A stretch of DNA of 55,137 bases from assembly GCA_049609065.1 (NCBI GenBank), contig JBMYYE010000002.1, positions 1 through 55,137 on the forward strand, in the 5' to 3' direction. The stretch is from JBMYYE01 sp049609065. Lineage in GTDB: Bacteria; Pseudomonadota; Alphaproteobacteria; Rhodobacterales; Rhodobacteraceae. The notes under the pieces were generated by a model. The model made no database searches. It was given only the letters and a program-made list of their open reading frames with translations, and was not told the DNA's origin. The position numbers were made by a program, and so were the translations under genes. This document shows, one piece after another, positions 8,052 through 16,296 of the stretch. Numbering within the stretch: the stretch's first letter is position 1; each line of letters starts with the position of its first letter.

Positions 8052-8684
8052 TTAAATTTCTTGATACAACATCTTGTGTACCGGTTTGAACGAACGTCTA
8101 TGGTGTGGGGTCACCCCTAATCTTTGGAGGGCTTCCATATGGGCTTTCGTCGGGTATCCTGCGTTTTTCTCCCATCCGTAGCCTGGATACTGTTGCGCCA
8201 AAGACAACATGATGTCGTCACGACACACTTTGGCAACAATAGACGCCGCGGCAATCGACTGTGATTTGGCGTCGCCTTTGACGATGGCTTCGGCGCGCCC
8301 TTCGAGACCTTTTGGAATACGGTTCCCATCGACCAATACAAAATCCGCCACCTGCTTTAGCCCTGCAACAGCACGCTCCATTGCAAGCATCGACGCGTGT
8401 AAGATATTGATTTCATCAATTTCCTCAACCGTCGCATGGGCAATCGACACATCCGCATGAACCATGAGGTGATCATAAATCACGCGGCGCTTCTTTTCTG
8501 AAAGCTTCTTGGAATCATTGAGCCCCTCTGGAATGGCATCAACGGGCAAAATCACCGCCGCCGCCGTCACAGGCCCACAAAGCGGCCCCCGCCCCACTTC
8601 ATCCACACCCGCAATTGCCAAATAACCTGCATCAATTAAGCGGTTTTCGTTTTCAAATGTGGGCGCGGATTTTGAAATTGTCAT
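8052..8684 (-). CDS. rnhB: Ribonuclease HII
   Basis: A 210-residue type 2 RNase H that nicks RNA-DNA hybrids and helps remove misincorporated ribonucleotides. The signature GVDEVGRGPLCGPV (26-39, with catalytic Asp28 and Glu29) and DFVLVDGNRIP are clear, as is the C-terminal HRRSFKPV. I choose the ATG at 8684, with an AAAAGGTG ribosome site just upstream. A longer frame to 8756 would overlap the divergent gene at 8739 and lacks a site. Transcribed towards ccrM with a 99-base gap. Confidence 0.95.
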   Translation of the reverse strand: MTISKSAPTFENENRLIDAGYLAIAGVDEVGRGPLCGPVTAAAVILPVDAIPEGLNDSKKLSEKKRRVIYDHLMVHADVSIAHATVEEIDEINILHASMLAMERAVAGLKQVADFVLVDGNRIPKGLEGRAEAIVKGDAKSQSIAAASIVAKVCRDDIMLSLAQQYPGYGWEKNAGYPTKAHMEALQRLGVTPHHRRSFKPVHKMLYQEI

Positions 8685-8738
8685 GGAACACCTTTTCAAC
8701 TCTGTTGACCTCTCCTTCCATATGCGGAAAATAGAGAT

Positions 8739-9686
8739 ATGCAAAACCCTATTCATATGGCGTCCATACCTGATCTAATGGAGGCAAGCGAAACCCTCGC
8801 TGAGGCGATGAGCAGCCATCCGGTACTTCAGGGGGTCCAAGATGTGACCCTTACACATACAAGTTCCAGCCAAACCATATTTTCAGGGCGGCTTGATGGG
8901 GCTCTTATTACCGGACTGCATATGAGATCTCACACGGGACCGCAAAATGCATTGGAACAGGCGATTGCCATTGATCGCTGTCATCCCTCCCTTTTTGAAG
9001 GGGCGGAACGCGTGCCGCAGGTAAAGCATTGTTTCCCCCGTCCAGCAGTGTTGATTTTGGAACCGCGGCCAGACACATCCTTGCAAGACATTTTACAGAC
9101 GGCCAACCCCACAACGCGCGATGCACATATCAAACAGGTTGCGCTTTGGTATACTAAATTTGCAGATCGTCCATGGCATGGCGATACGTTTTCGGCCTTT
9201 TATTGGGCAGACCCCAAAATTGAACAGCTCCGAAATATTCGCAGTGACAAAATCGCAATCCAAGATTTGGCCTATGACCTGATTGAGTGTTTGAACGCAA
9301 AAGGTGTCCAAGTGAACACCCATGCGATCACGAAATGTCGCAACCATGGGCAATTGGCGGCGGATCGATTTTATGTAGAAGATGGAACAATTTGGGGCGG
9401 CGGCTTTGAGCGCGAGGCGTTTGGCACGCCGCTTCGTGATTTTGCGAATTTTCTACTGAACTTACAACTCCACGCCCCTCGCAATGCAAAAGGCGACTAT
9501 TTTGGCGTGTCACAAGAGGACATGCACAGCCTCATTTCGACACAAACAATCGTTCCCCAAGATCAAGCGCGTGACATTCTTCCTTTTCTCATCGGTGTTG
9601 ACCTTGCGGCGCGGTTTGTTGGATCCCCCGATGACGACACCCTACATAGCATCATAACCTCTTATAAAGAGAAAGCGGCCCAATAA
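8739..9686 (+). CDS. Degenerate aminoglycoside-phosphotransferase-fold protein (probable pseudokinase)
   Basis: A 315-residue protein with no certain assignment. Its C-terminal half resembles the APH/choline kinase catalytic region: NHGQLAADR (202-210) sits where kinases have HGDxxxxN, followed by a short beta turn, GGGFEREAFGTPLRDFANFL (220-239) where they have DxE...GxPxxDLA. The catalytic Asp is Gln205, the metal-binding Asn is Arg210 and the DxE Asp is Gly222, so phosphotransfer by the usual mechanism is unlikely. The N-terminal half has a plausible ATP-lobe-like beginning but no obvious lysine motif. It overlaps the MscS gene by one base (TAATG), so the two are probably linked. Fold assignment is inference from motif layout. 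Confidence 0.5.
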   Translation: MQNPIHMASIPDLMEASETLAEAMSSHPVLQGVQDVTLTHTSSSQTIFSGRLDGALITGLHMRSHTGPQNALEQAIAIDRCHPSLFEGAERVPQVKHCFPRPAVLILEPRPDTSLQDILQTANPTTRDAHIKQVALWYTKFADRPWHGDTFSAFYWADPKIEQLRNIRSDKIAIQDLAYDLIECLNAKGVQVNTHAITKCRNHGQLAADRFYVEDGTIWGGGFEREAFGTPLRDFANFLLNLQLHAPRNAKGDYFGVSQEDMHSLISTQTIVPQDQARDILPFLIGVDLAARFVGSPDDDTLHSIITSYKEKAAQ

Positions 9687-11011
9687 TGGCAAGCAACCCC
9701 ATCCCTGTTTCCGACGAAATCAACACGTTTTTCAATCAGATCACCACATTTGCGGAAAACTTGTTGCTCCCGACACAGCTCAAACAGGTGGCGATTATAA
9801 TTGGCATCACAGCCATTTCTCTTATCGTTAAATCCTTAATCGCGCCCAAAATGCACAACTGGATGCGTGACCTTGAAGGGCGCCCAAAATGGCAACTCAG
9901 ATGGCTTTTGCATTTCCAAAAACGCATTGGGCGCATTGTCTTTGTCATCTTAATTTGGCTTGTGACAGCGTTTCGGCTCGAAGTATTGGACATGTTTCCA
10001 TCCCATGTCTTTTTGCTGCGTATTGCGGGGGCGATTACGCTCACTTGGCTTTTAATTGGGCTGGTCACGCGCGGTATGCACAACCGGCTTTTGCGCGACA
10101 TGGTGCGGTGGGGGGCATGGATTTATGTCACGCTCTATTTCCTTGGGTTTCTTGAGGCGACACAAGATATTCTTGAAAGCCTAGCCATCAATCTTGGCGA
10201 TATGCGCCTTTCGATTTATGGATTCATCAAAGCCATTGTTGTGATGACATCGCTTTTTTTCATCGCACGCTATCTATCGCGAACGACCTCAACCCAAGTG
10301 CAAAAGAATGAGGACCTCTCGCCGTCCATGCGGGTTCTTTTGATCAAGTTTGCGCAAATTTTGCTTTATGGCGTGACCTTTTTCTTGGGGCTCAAAGCCG
10401 TCGGGTTTGACCTCACGGGGCTTGCGTTTTTATCGGGTGCAATCGGTGTCGGGCTTGGTTTTGGTTTGCAGAAAATTGTATCAAACCTCGTCTCAGGCAT
10501 TATCATTTTGATGGATAAATCCATTAAACCAGGCGATGTGATTTCCCTAAATGACACGTTTGGTTGGATCAACTCACTGGGCGCACGCTACGTTTCGGTG
10601 GTCACGCGCGACGGCAAAGAATACCTCATCCCGAACGAAGACCTTATTACCAATCAAGTTGTGAACTGGTCCCATACGGATGACTATGTGCGGCTCGATA
10701 TTTTCTTTGGCACGGCCTATGGCGATGATCCGCATCTGGTGCGCAAACTGGCCGTCGGGGCTGCAAAATCCGTGGACCGCGTTCTCACTCTCAAAAGCCC
10801 CGTTTGTCATATCGTCGGTTTTGGCGACAGCTCCGTTGACTATATCTTGCGGTTTTGGATTGCCGACCCGACGGGGGGGCTCACCAATATTCGTGGCGGG
10901 GTGTATTTGGCGCTTTGGGATGCGTTCAAGGAACACGATATTTCGATCCCATTCCCACAGCGCGAATTGCGAATGCTAGAAGAGAAGGCCGAAAAAACAG
11001 TTTTGGATTGA
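9686..11011 (+). CDS. MscS-family mechanosensitive ion channel
   Basis: A 441-residue inner-membrane channel. Five or so hydrophobic segments precede a glycine-rich pore helix (about residues 249-262, SGAIGVGLGFGLQK), then the MscS beta domain (IKPGDVISLNDTFGWINSLGA) and the lower conserved VVTRDGKEYLIPNEDLI. MscS proteins release solutes on hypo-osmotic shock. This is longer at the N-terminus than E. coli MscS, in the medium-sized class. It is translationally coupled (TAATG) to the pseudokinase-like gene upstream. Confidence 0.9.
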   Translation: MASNPIPVSDEINTFFNQITTFAENLLLPTQLKQVAIIIGITAISLIVKSLIAPKMHNWMRDLEGRPKWQLRWLLHFQKRIGRIVFVILIWLVTAFRLEVLDMFPSHVFLLRIAGAITLTWLLIGLVTRGMHNRLLRDMVRWGAWIYVTLYFLGFLEATQDILESLAINLGDMRLSIYGFIKAIVVMTSLFFIARYLSRTTSTQVQKNEDLSPSMRVLLIKFAQILLYGVTFFLGLKAVGFDLTGLAFLSGAIGVGLGFGLQKIVSNLVSGIIILMDKSIKPGDVISLNDTFGWINSLGARYVSVVTRDGKEYLIPNEDLITNQVVNWSHTDDYVRLDIFFGTAYGDDPHLVRKLAVGAAKSVDRVLTLKSPVCHIVGFGDSSVDYILRFWIADPTGGLTNIRGGVYLALWDAFKEHDISIPFPQRELRMLEEKAEKTVLD

Positions 11012-11139
11012 TTTTGGGCTTGTGATCCCTAAATAAAGCGGATCATACAGCCTCCGCAGAGGATGGATTGAGATTCGTATATTTCGATGCTATCAATGGG
11101 CGAACACTAAAAACACGCGAAAGCGCACCTGAAGGAGTA

Positions 11140-11538
11140 ATGGATCTGTCTGGTTCAACACATGAGCAACAAGAGGCGCTCAATACAAGCAAAAAGCCAA
11201 GCAACGTGTCAGAAGAACTGATCGCGCTGATCCTTCGGGCTCTTGAAGAAAACAAAGCTGAAGACATTGTCAACATCGACCTAAAGGGGCGGTCCCAGAT
11301 CGCTGACTATATGGTTGTATGCTCTGGTCGGTCGTCACGCCAAGTTGCAGCGATTGCGGAAAAAATCACCGCTGAAATCAAATCCACCTTCAACATTGTC
11401 CCCAAACTTGAGGGCAAAGGCCAAGGCGATTGGGTTCTCATTGATACGGGCGATGTGGTTGTGCATGTCTTCCGTCCCGAAGTCCGCGAATTCTATCAGT
11501 TGGAAAAAATGTGGCTCTCCCCTGCGGATGATGGCTAA
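11140..11538 (+). CDS. rsfS: Ribosomal silencing factor RsfS
   Basis: A 132-residue RsfS/Iojap protein that binds ribosomal protein L14 (uL14) and blocks 30S-50S joining when nutrients are low. Typical elements are the KAEDIVNIDLKGRS strand, ADYMVVCSGRSSRQV and GDVVVHVFRPEVREFYQLEKMW. I start at the ATG at 11140, just after GAAGGAG (11131-11137); the spacing is short, and an upstream TTG at 11068 would add 24 residues with no family support. Overlaps rlmH by one base. Confidence 0.9.
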   Translation: MDLSGSTHEQQEALNTSKKPSNVSEELIALILRALEENKAEDIVNIDLKGRSQIADYMVVCSGRSSRQVAAIAEKITAEIKSTFNIVPKLEGKGQGDWVLIDTGDVVVHVFRPEVREFYQLEKMWLSPADDG

Positions 11539-12008
11539 TGAAATTTCAAATCAGCGCGGTTGGACGGCTTCGAAAAGGCCCTGAAAAGGATCTCATCGAC
11601 GACTACACTGCGCGGTTTGATAAGACGGGCCGCCAATTGGGGCTTGGCCCGCTGACCCTTCAAGAAGTTGAAGATAAAAAGGGCATCGGCCAATCCGCTG
11701 AGGCCGCACTTTTGGAAAACTCCATCCCGACTGGTGCGCTTATCTGTTCTCTTGATGAACGCGGAAAACTCATGTCATCGCCTGATTTCGCCCACGAGAT
11801 TGAAAAATGGCGCGACACGGGGCGTGGCGCTGTCTGTTTTATTATTGGTGGCGCGGATGGCATTGCGCCCGAACTGCGCGCCAAAGCCGATTTTTCCCTA
11901 AGTTTTGGCAAAATGGTGTGGCCGCATATGCTTGCACGTGTGATGCTCACCGAACAGCTCTACCGTGCGGCCTCTATCCTTGCGCGAAGCCCCTATCATC
12001 GGGTGTAA
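11538..12008 (+). CDS. rlmH: 23S rRNA pseudouridine1915-N3 methyltransferase RlmH
   Basis: A 156-residue SPOUT methyltransferase that methylates pseudouridine 1915 in helix 69 of 23S rRNA. The conserved LDERGKLMSS, IIGGADGI and the C-terminal knot region ending in RSPYHRV are present. Its ATG overlaps the rsfS stop (TAATG), giving the usual rsfS-rlmH pair, both acting on the large ribosomal subunit. Confidence 0.95.
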   Translation: MKFQISAVGRLRKGPEKDLIDDYTARFDKTGRQLGLGPLTLQEVEDKKGIGQSAEAALLENSIPTGALICSLDERGKLMSSPDFAHEIEKWRDTGRGAVCFIIGGADGIAPELRAKADFSLSFGKMVWPHMLARVMLTEQLYRAASILARSPYHRV

Positions 12009-12009
12009 C

Positions 12010-12963
12010 ATGGTCCCCCCTCTCACTGTATTTCCAGATGCTTTGACCTTTGCCCAAGACGGTAAATCCGTATCCATTGCTACCGTTTTAAGCACATGGG
12101 GATCCGCACCACGCCCAGTTGGGGCACAAATGGCCCTGACAGACACAGGCGATATGATTGGCTCCATTTCGGGGGGGTGCGTTGAAGCCGCCGTCATCGA
12201 TGCCCATACCCGCGTGATGCGAACGGGTGTACCTGAAATTCTCAGCTTCGGGGTCAGTGATGACACCGCATTTTCCGCCGGCCTAAGTTGTGGCGGGGAA
12301 ATAGAGGTTCTCATCGATCCTGTTGGCACCGATCATGGGATGTCTCTTCAAGATTTGACACATTTGACGCGCGCCATCCAAAACCGCCAAAGCGTGAGCT
12401 ACCGCATCAACACCACAACATGGGCGCACCATATTTTGGACGCCCCCCTGCCAACCGCATGGAATACCCCCCAGTTCACCCATCAAATCACCGCCCCAAT
12501 GCGCATTTTCATCATTGGCGCCGTACATATCGCCCAGCACCTCACACGGTTCGCAGCCGAGGCGGGCTACCTCTGTCATGTGATGGATCCCCGAAGCCAA
12601 TTCGCCACAGACACGCGTTTTCCAGGATGCGATATCACCTGCGCCTTTGCTGATGAAACCCTAAGCCCGCGTGATTTTGATGGCCAAACGGCGGTCATCA
12701 CGTTGGCCCATGATCCAAAAATCGACCTCCCGGCCTTAGAAATGGCCCTTCAATCTGAGGCTTTCTATATCGCGGCGCTCGGATCAAACCGCACCCATGC
12801 GAAACGCCAAGACGACCTTCTGGCGCGCGGTTTCACGCCAGAAAAAATCGCGCGCATTCATGGCCCAGCAGGATTAGATATCGGGGCACGCGATCCTGCC
12901 GAAATCGCACTGTCGATCCTAGCCGAACTCACGCTCAAACGCCGCGGTTTGAAACGCGCATGA
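12010..12963 (+). CDS. XdhC/CoxI-family molybdoenzyme maturation factor
   Basis: A 317-residue protein with the XdhC/CoxI N-terminal domain (VLSTWGSAPRPVGAQM, GSISGGCVEAAV with the GGCVE at 55-59) and the C-terminal Rossmann-like XdhC domain ending with AALGSNRTHAKR and ARDPAEIALSILAEL. XdhC proteins bind molybdenum cofactor, help its sulfuration and insert it into xanthine dehydrogenase-type hydroxylases. The ATG lies 1 base after rlmH and the stop overlaps the mocA-like gene by 4 bases. No molybdenum hydroxylase lies in the window, so the client is elsewhere. Confidence 0.88.
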   Translation: MVPPLTVFPDALTFAQDGKSVSIATVLSTWGSAPRPVGAQMALTDTGDMIGSISGGCVEAAVIDAHTRVMRTGVPEILSFGVSDDTAFSAGLSCGGEIEVLIDPVGTDHGMSLQDLTHLTRAIQNRQSVSYRINTTTWAHHILDAPLPTAWNTPQFTHQITAPMRIFIIGAVHIAQHLTRFAAEAGYLCHVMDPRSQFATDTRFPGCDITCAFADETLSPRDFDGQTAVITLAHDPKIDLPALEMALQSEAFYIAALGSNRTHAKRQDDLLARGFTPEKIARIHGPAGLDIGARDPAEIALSILAELTLKRRGLKRA

Positions 12964-13568
12964 GCGCGGCACGCATCCATATCTTGATCTTGGCCGCTGG
13001 TCGATCATCCCGCATGGGCCCGCAAGACAAACTCAGCCTGCCCATTGGCAACCACCCGCTTTTAACCCATGTGGTTCAAACGGCGCTTTTGGTTGAAAAT
13101 GCCCATGTGCATGTAGTTTTGCCCCATGGGGATCGCAGCCGCACAGCACTTGTTCCAGAAGGTGCAACACGCCACTATGCCCCCTTAAATGCAAGAATGG
13201 GCGATGTCATTGCTCATGGGGTAACGGCCCTCAAATCCCAAAGCGATGCCATCTTGATCGCGCTTGCCGATATGCCAGATATTATGCCGATGGATTATCA
13301 AGCGCTCATTGACGCGTCTCGCGCACATCCCCAAGCGGACGCCGTGCGTTTTCAAGGGCCAAACGGACGGTTTGGGCATCCGACGCTACTCGCACGATCG
13401 CTTTTCCCAACTCTCACAGAATTATCGGGGGACCACGGGGCCAAAGACATTTTAGCCAATCCTGACCTCAAATTACAGATCCTTCCCGTGAATACACCGC
13501 GCATTCACACGGATATTGATACGCCTGCAGATTTCGCAACCTGGCAAACGCGCAATAACCCGCACTAA
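12960..13568 (+). CDS. MocA-like molybdenum cofactor cytidylyltransferase
   Basis: A 202-residue MobA/MocA-type nucleotidyltransferase. The nucleotide-binding LAAGRSSRMGPQDK is at 11-24, with ALADMPDIMP at about 102-111 and the C-terminal HTDIDTPADF. MocA makes the cytosine dinucleotide form of Moco used by xanthine dehydrogenase-family enzymes. The 4-base overlap with xdhC makes this reading more likely than the guanylyl form, since mobA is found separately at 49459-50070. Confidence 0.82.
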   Translation: MSAARIHILILAAGRSSRMGPQDKLSLPIGNHPLLTHVVQTALLVENAHVHVVLPHGDRSRTALVPEGATRHYAPLNARMGDVIAHGVTALKSQSDAILIALADMPDIMPMDYQALIDASRAHPQADAVRFQGPNGRFGHPTLLARSLFPTLTELSGDHGAKDILANPDLKLQILPVNTPRIHTDIDTPADFATWQTRNNPH

Positions 13569-13582
13569 TTTCATCTTGGTCC

Positions 13583-13604
13583 TTGCCCCAAGCCCCTTGG
13601 GCAA
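13583..13604 (+). promoter_or_regulatory. Hairpin between mocA-like gene and gpmI
   Basis: TTGCCCCAAG/CTTGGGCAA forms a 9-bp stem with one bulged C and a 3-base loop, 14 bases after the mocA-like stop and about 35 before gpmI. It is followed by TTAGGTAATTT, a poor T tract, so it could be a weak terminator or a 5' leader structure. Confidence 0.35.
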
Positions 13605-13638
13605 TTAGGTAATTTGCAAGAAGAAAAGGTAAAGAACT

Positions 13639-15150
13639 ATGCCCAAACCCGTTGTCCTTTGTATCCTTGATGGCTGGGGTGCGCGCGAAGACACAACCGC
13701 CAATGCCCCTGCTCTTGCAAAAACACCTCACTTTGACCGTTTGATGGCCACGTGCCCGAACGCAAAACTCATCACCCACGGGCCAGATGTGGGATTGCCC
13801 ACGGGCCAAATGGGGAACTCCGAAGTGGGGCACACAAATATTGGGGCTGGGCGCGTTGTCGCCATGGATTTGGGACAAATCGACCTCGCGATTGAGGACG
13901 GGAGCTTTGCCAAAAATGACGCGCTTTTGGCGTTTATCCAGACCTTAAAATCCACGGGCGGGACCGCACATTTGATGGGCGTGATTTCAGATGGCGGCGT
14001 GCATAGCCACATCAACCACGTGATCGCAGCCGCAAAAATCATCACAGATGCAGGCGTGCCCGTCACGTTGCACGCCATCACCGACGGGCGCGATGTCGCG
14101 CCGAGCTCCGCGCTTGGATATGCCAAAGACCTCCTTGCGGATTTGCCAGACAGCGTGCGTATTGGAACCGCGATTGGCCGATATTATGCCATGGACCGCG
14201 ACAATCGGTGGGAACGCGTGCGCACAGCATATGACGCGGTTGTGCATGCAAAAGCCGATCACAGCGCCGCCACATTGCCCAACGCAATCGAAGCAAGCTA
14301 CGCCAAGAACGAAAGCGACGAGTTTCTCAAAGCAACCGTGGTGGATGGCTACGCGGGCATGGCCCCCGAAGACGGGTTATTTTGCCTCAATTTTCGGGCG
14401 GACCGGGCCCGCGAAATTCTACGCGCCATTGCTGAGCCTGATTTTGCAGAATTCGACCTCGGCGCGCGGCCCAAATTTGCGGCCTGCCTTGGCATGGTGG
14501 AATATTCCGGCGCCCACAATGCCTATATGACCACCGCGTTTCCAAAGCGCGATATTGTCAATACGCTTGGCTCTTGGGTGGCGCAGCATGGACGCACGCA
14601 GTTCCATCTCGCTGAAACTGAAAAATATCCCCATGTGACGTTTTTCCTAAATGGCGGCAAAGAGGCACCTGAGGCGGGCGAAGATCGCTTCATGCCAAAA
14701 TCACCCAAAGTGGCGACCTATGATTTACAGCCTGAAATGTCCGCGCCCGAAGTGACCGATCAATTCGTCGGCGCGATTGAAAAGGGCTATGATCTGATTG
14801 TCACCAACTATGCCAATCCCGATATGGTTGGACATACGGGCGATTTAGAGGCCGCGATCAAAGCTTGCGAAGCAGTGGATGCGGGGCTTGGACGTGTGAT
14901 TGCAGCCCTTGAAAAAGCAGGCGGCGCGATGATCGTGACCGCGGATCACGGTAATTGTGAAACCATGGTCGACCCTGAAACCGGCGGGCCGCATACGGCC
15001 CATACGCTGAACCTTGTGCCTGTGATCCTCTTTGGCGGGCCAGAGGGTGCGCAGATGAAAAACGGGCGACTGGCCGATTTGGCCCCCAGTCTTTTGAAGC
15101 TCATGGAGCTTAAACAACCCCAAGAAATGACAGGCGTTGCGCTTTTTTAA
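13639..15150 (+). CDS. gpmI: 2,3-bisphosphoglycerate-independent phosphoglycerate mutase
   Basis: A 503-residue cofactor-independent phosphoglycerate mutase interconverting 3- and 2-phosphoglycerate in glycolysis/gluconeogenesis. The alkaline-phosphatase-like metal site is clear: DGWG at 11-14, the phosphoserine nucleophile Ser61 in GNSEVGH, DGRDV, and the C-terminal NPDMVGHTG and TADHGN. Length matches the family. The ribosome site AAAGG lies before the ATG. envC begins on the base after its stop, so the glycolytic gene probably heads a four-gene operon with envC, ctpA and rppH. Confidence 0.97.
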   Translation: MPKPVVLCILDGWGAREDTTANAPALAKTPHFDRLMATCPNAKLITHGPDVGLPTGQMGNSEVGHTNIGAGRVVAMDLGQIDLAIEDGSFAKNDALLAFIQTLKSTGGTAHLMGVISDGGVHSHINHVIAAAKIITDAGVPVTLHAITDGRDVAPSSALGYAKDLLADLPDSVRIGTAIGRYYAMDRDNRWERVRTAYDAVVHAKADHSAATLPNAIEASYAKNESDEFLKATVVDGYAGMAPEDGLFCLNFRADRAREILRAIAEPDFAEFDLGARPKFAACLGMVEYSGAHNAYMTTAFPKRDIVNTLGSWVAQHGRTQFHLAETEKYPHVTFFLNGGKEAPEAGEDRFMPKSPKVATYDLQPEMSAPEVTDQFVGAIEKGYDLIVTNYANPDMVGHTGDLEAAIKACEAVDAGLGRVIAALEKAGGAMIVTADHGNCETMVDPETGGPHTAHTLNLVPVILFGGPEGAQMKNGRLADLAPSLLKLMELKQPQEMTGVALF

Positions 15151-16296
15151 ATGACTTTCCTACGCGTGATATCCCTTTTCTTTGTCCTCCTTTGGGGCGG
15201 CGGAGCATTGGCGGAAACCGCAGCCGAAAAAGCCCAAAGCGCGGTACAAATGCTAGATGGCGCCTCGCAGGCCTTAAAAGAGGCCGATACGCGCGCCGAC
15301 CGTGTCGCGGCACTCACGCAAACGATCCAAGCCTATGAGGCGGGCCTCATCGCCATGCGAGAGGGGCTTCGTCGGATCGCCGTGGAAACGCGGCATCTTG
15401 AGGAAAGTTTTCAAGAAAAATCAGGGGATCTCAGCCAATTTCTAGCCATGCTCCAGCGCACGTCAAAACTGCCGGTTCCGCTTTTGATTGCACACCCAGA
15501 TGGGCCGCTCAGCACAGTGCGCTCCAACATGCTCATCGCGGATGTGACCCCTGAAATTAGCGCCGACGTAACGCGCCTTCGAAAGGCGCTCACCACGCTC
15601 ACACGTTTGCGGCAGTTACAAACACAAGCCGTCAACTCCCTGCAAGCGGGGCTCACAGATATTCAGGTGGCGCGCGCGTCCTTATCCAAAGCCATCGCAG
15701 AGCGCACCAAGTTGCCGCCACGTGTGGCAACAGACCCTGACAAAATGGCCGCACTGGCCCAAAACGGACGCACATTGGATAAATTCACCTCGGCGCTTGT
15801 GGCTTTACAAGGTCCTCTTCGCGCCGATGGGACCGTTTCTTCGTTCATAGACGCCAAAGGGCGCCTTGCGTGGCCAGCTTCTGGGACGTTTTTGCGTGGC
15901 TTTAACGAAGCAGATAGTGCCGGCGTCAAACGCCCAGGCGTCATAGTCGCCACCGAAGCACGTGCCATTGTTGTGGCCCCATGGACCGCAACATTGCGCT
16001 ATATCGGCCCGCTTGAAGGATACGGAAACGTCGCGATTCTAGAGCCCCAAACAGATATTTTACTTATTTTGGCAGGCTTGGGCGAAGGCCTTATGTCATC
16101 TGGCGACATTGTTGATGCGGGCGCGCCAATTGCGCTTATGACTGGTGATATCTTATCAAATTCATCACAATCTTTTGATAAAAGTGAGCAAATAGGTGTA
16201 GATCGATCAGAAAGTCTCTATATTGAATTGAGAAACGGGTCTAACATTGAAAACCCCGCCGACTGGTTTGTGGCACTTGAAGGACAAAACGAATGA
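15151..16296 (+). CDS. EnvC-like murein hydrolase activator (degenerate LytM domain)
   Basis: A 381-residue exported protein: signal peptide (about 1-21, cut after ALA), long coiled coil (about 25-230, many Ala/Gln/Arg heptads), then a C-terminal LytM/M23-like domain from about 235 (GRLAWPASGTFLRGF, GYGNVAILEPQTDILLILAGLG). The zinc-binding histidines of active M23 peptidases are absent, as in EnvC, which activates amidases at the septum instead of cutting peptidoglycan itself. It abuts gpmI and overlaps ctpA by 4 bases; EnvC-CtpA pairs are common in alphaproteobacteria. Confidence 0.85.
   Translation: MTFLRVISLFFVLLWGGGALAETAAEKAQSAVQMLDGASQALKEADTRADRVAALTQTIQAYEAGLIAMREGLRRIAVETRHLEESFQEKSGDLSQFLAMLQRTSKLPVPLLIAHPDGPLSTVRSNMLIADVTPEISADVTRLRKALTTLTRLRQLQTQAVNSLQAGLTDIQVARASLSKAIAERTKLPPRVATDPDKMAALAQNGRTLDKFTSALVALQGPLRADGTVSSFIDAKGRLAWPASGTFLRGFNEADSAGVKRPGVIVATEARAIVVAPWTATLRYIGPLEGYGNVAILEPQTDILLILAGLGEGLMSSGDIVDAGAPIALMTGDILSNSSQSFDKSEQIGVDRSESLYIELRNGSNIENPADWFVALEGQNE

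Noticed and set aside
8039..8055. CtrA-like TTAA...TTAA pair near the ccrM promoter
   Set aside because: The two TTAA are separated by 9 bases, not the 7 of the CtrA consensus, and the second overlaps the rnhB stop end.
8685..8756. Longer start for rnhB
   Set aside because: Overlaps the start of the divergent gene at 8739; the ATG at 8684 has a good ribosome site.
11965..12009. Longer start for xdhC inside rlmH
   Set aside because: The added 15 residues are rlmH sequence in another frame; the ATG at 12010 directly follows the rlmH stop.
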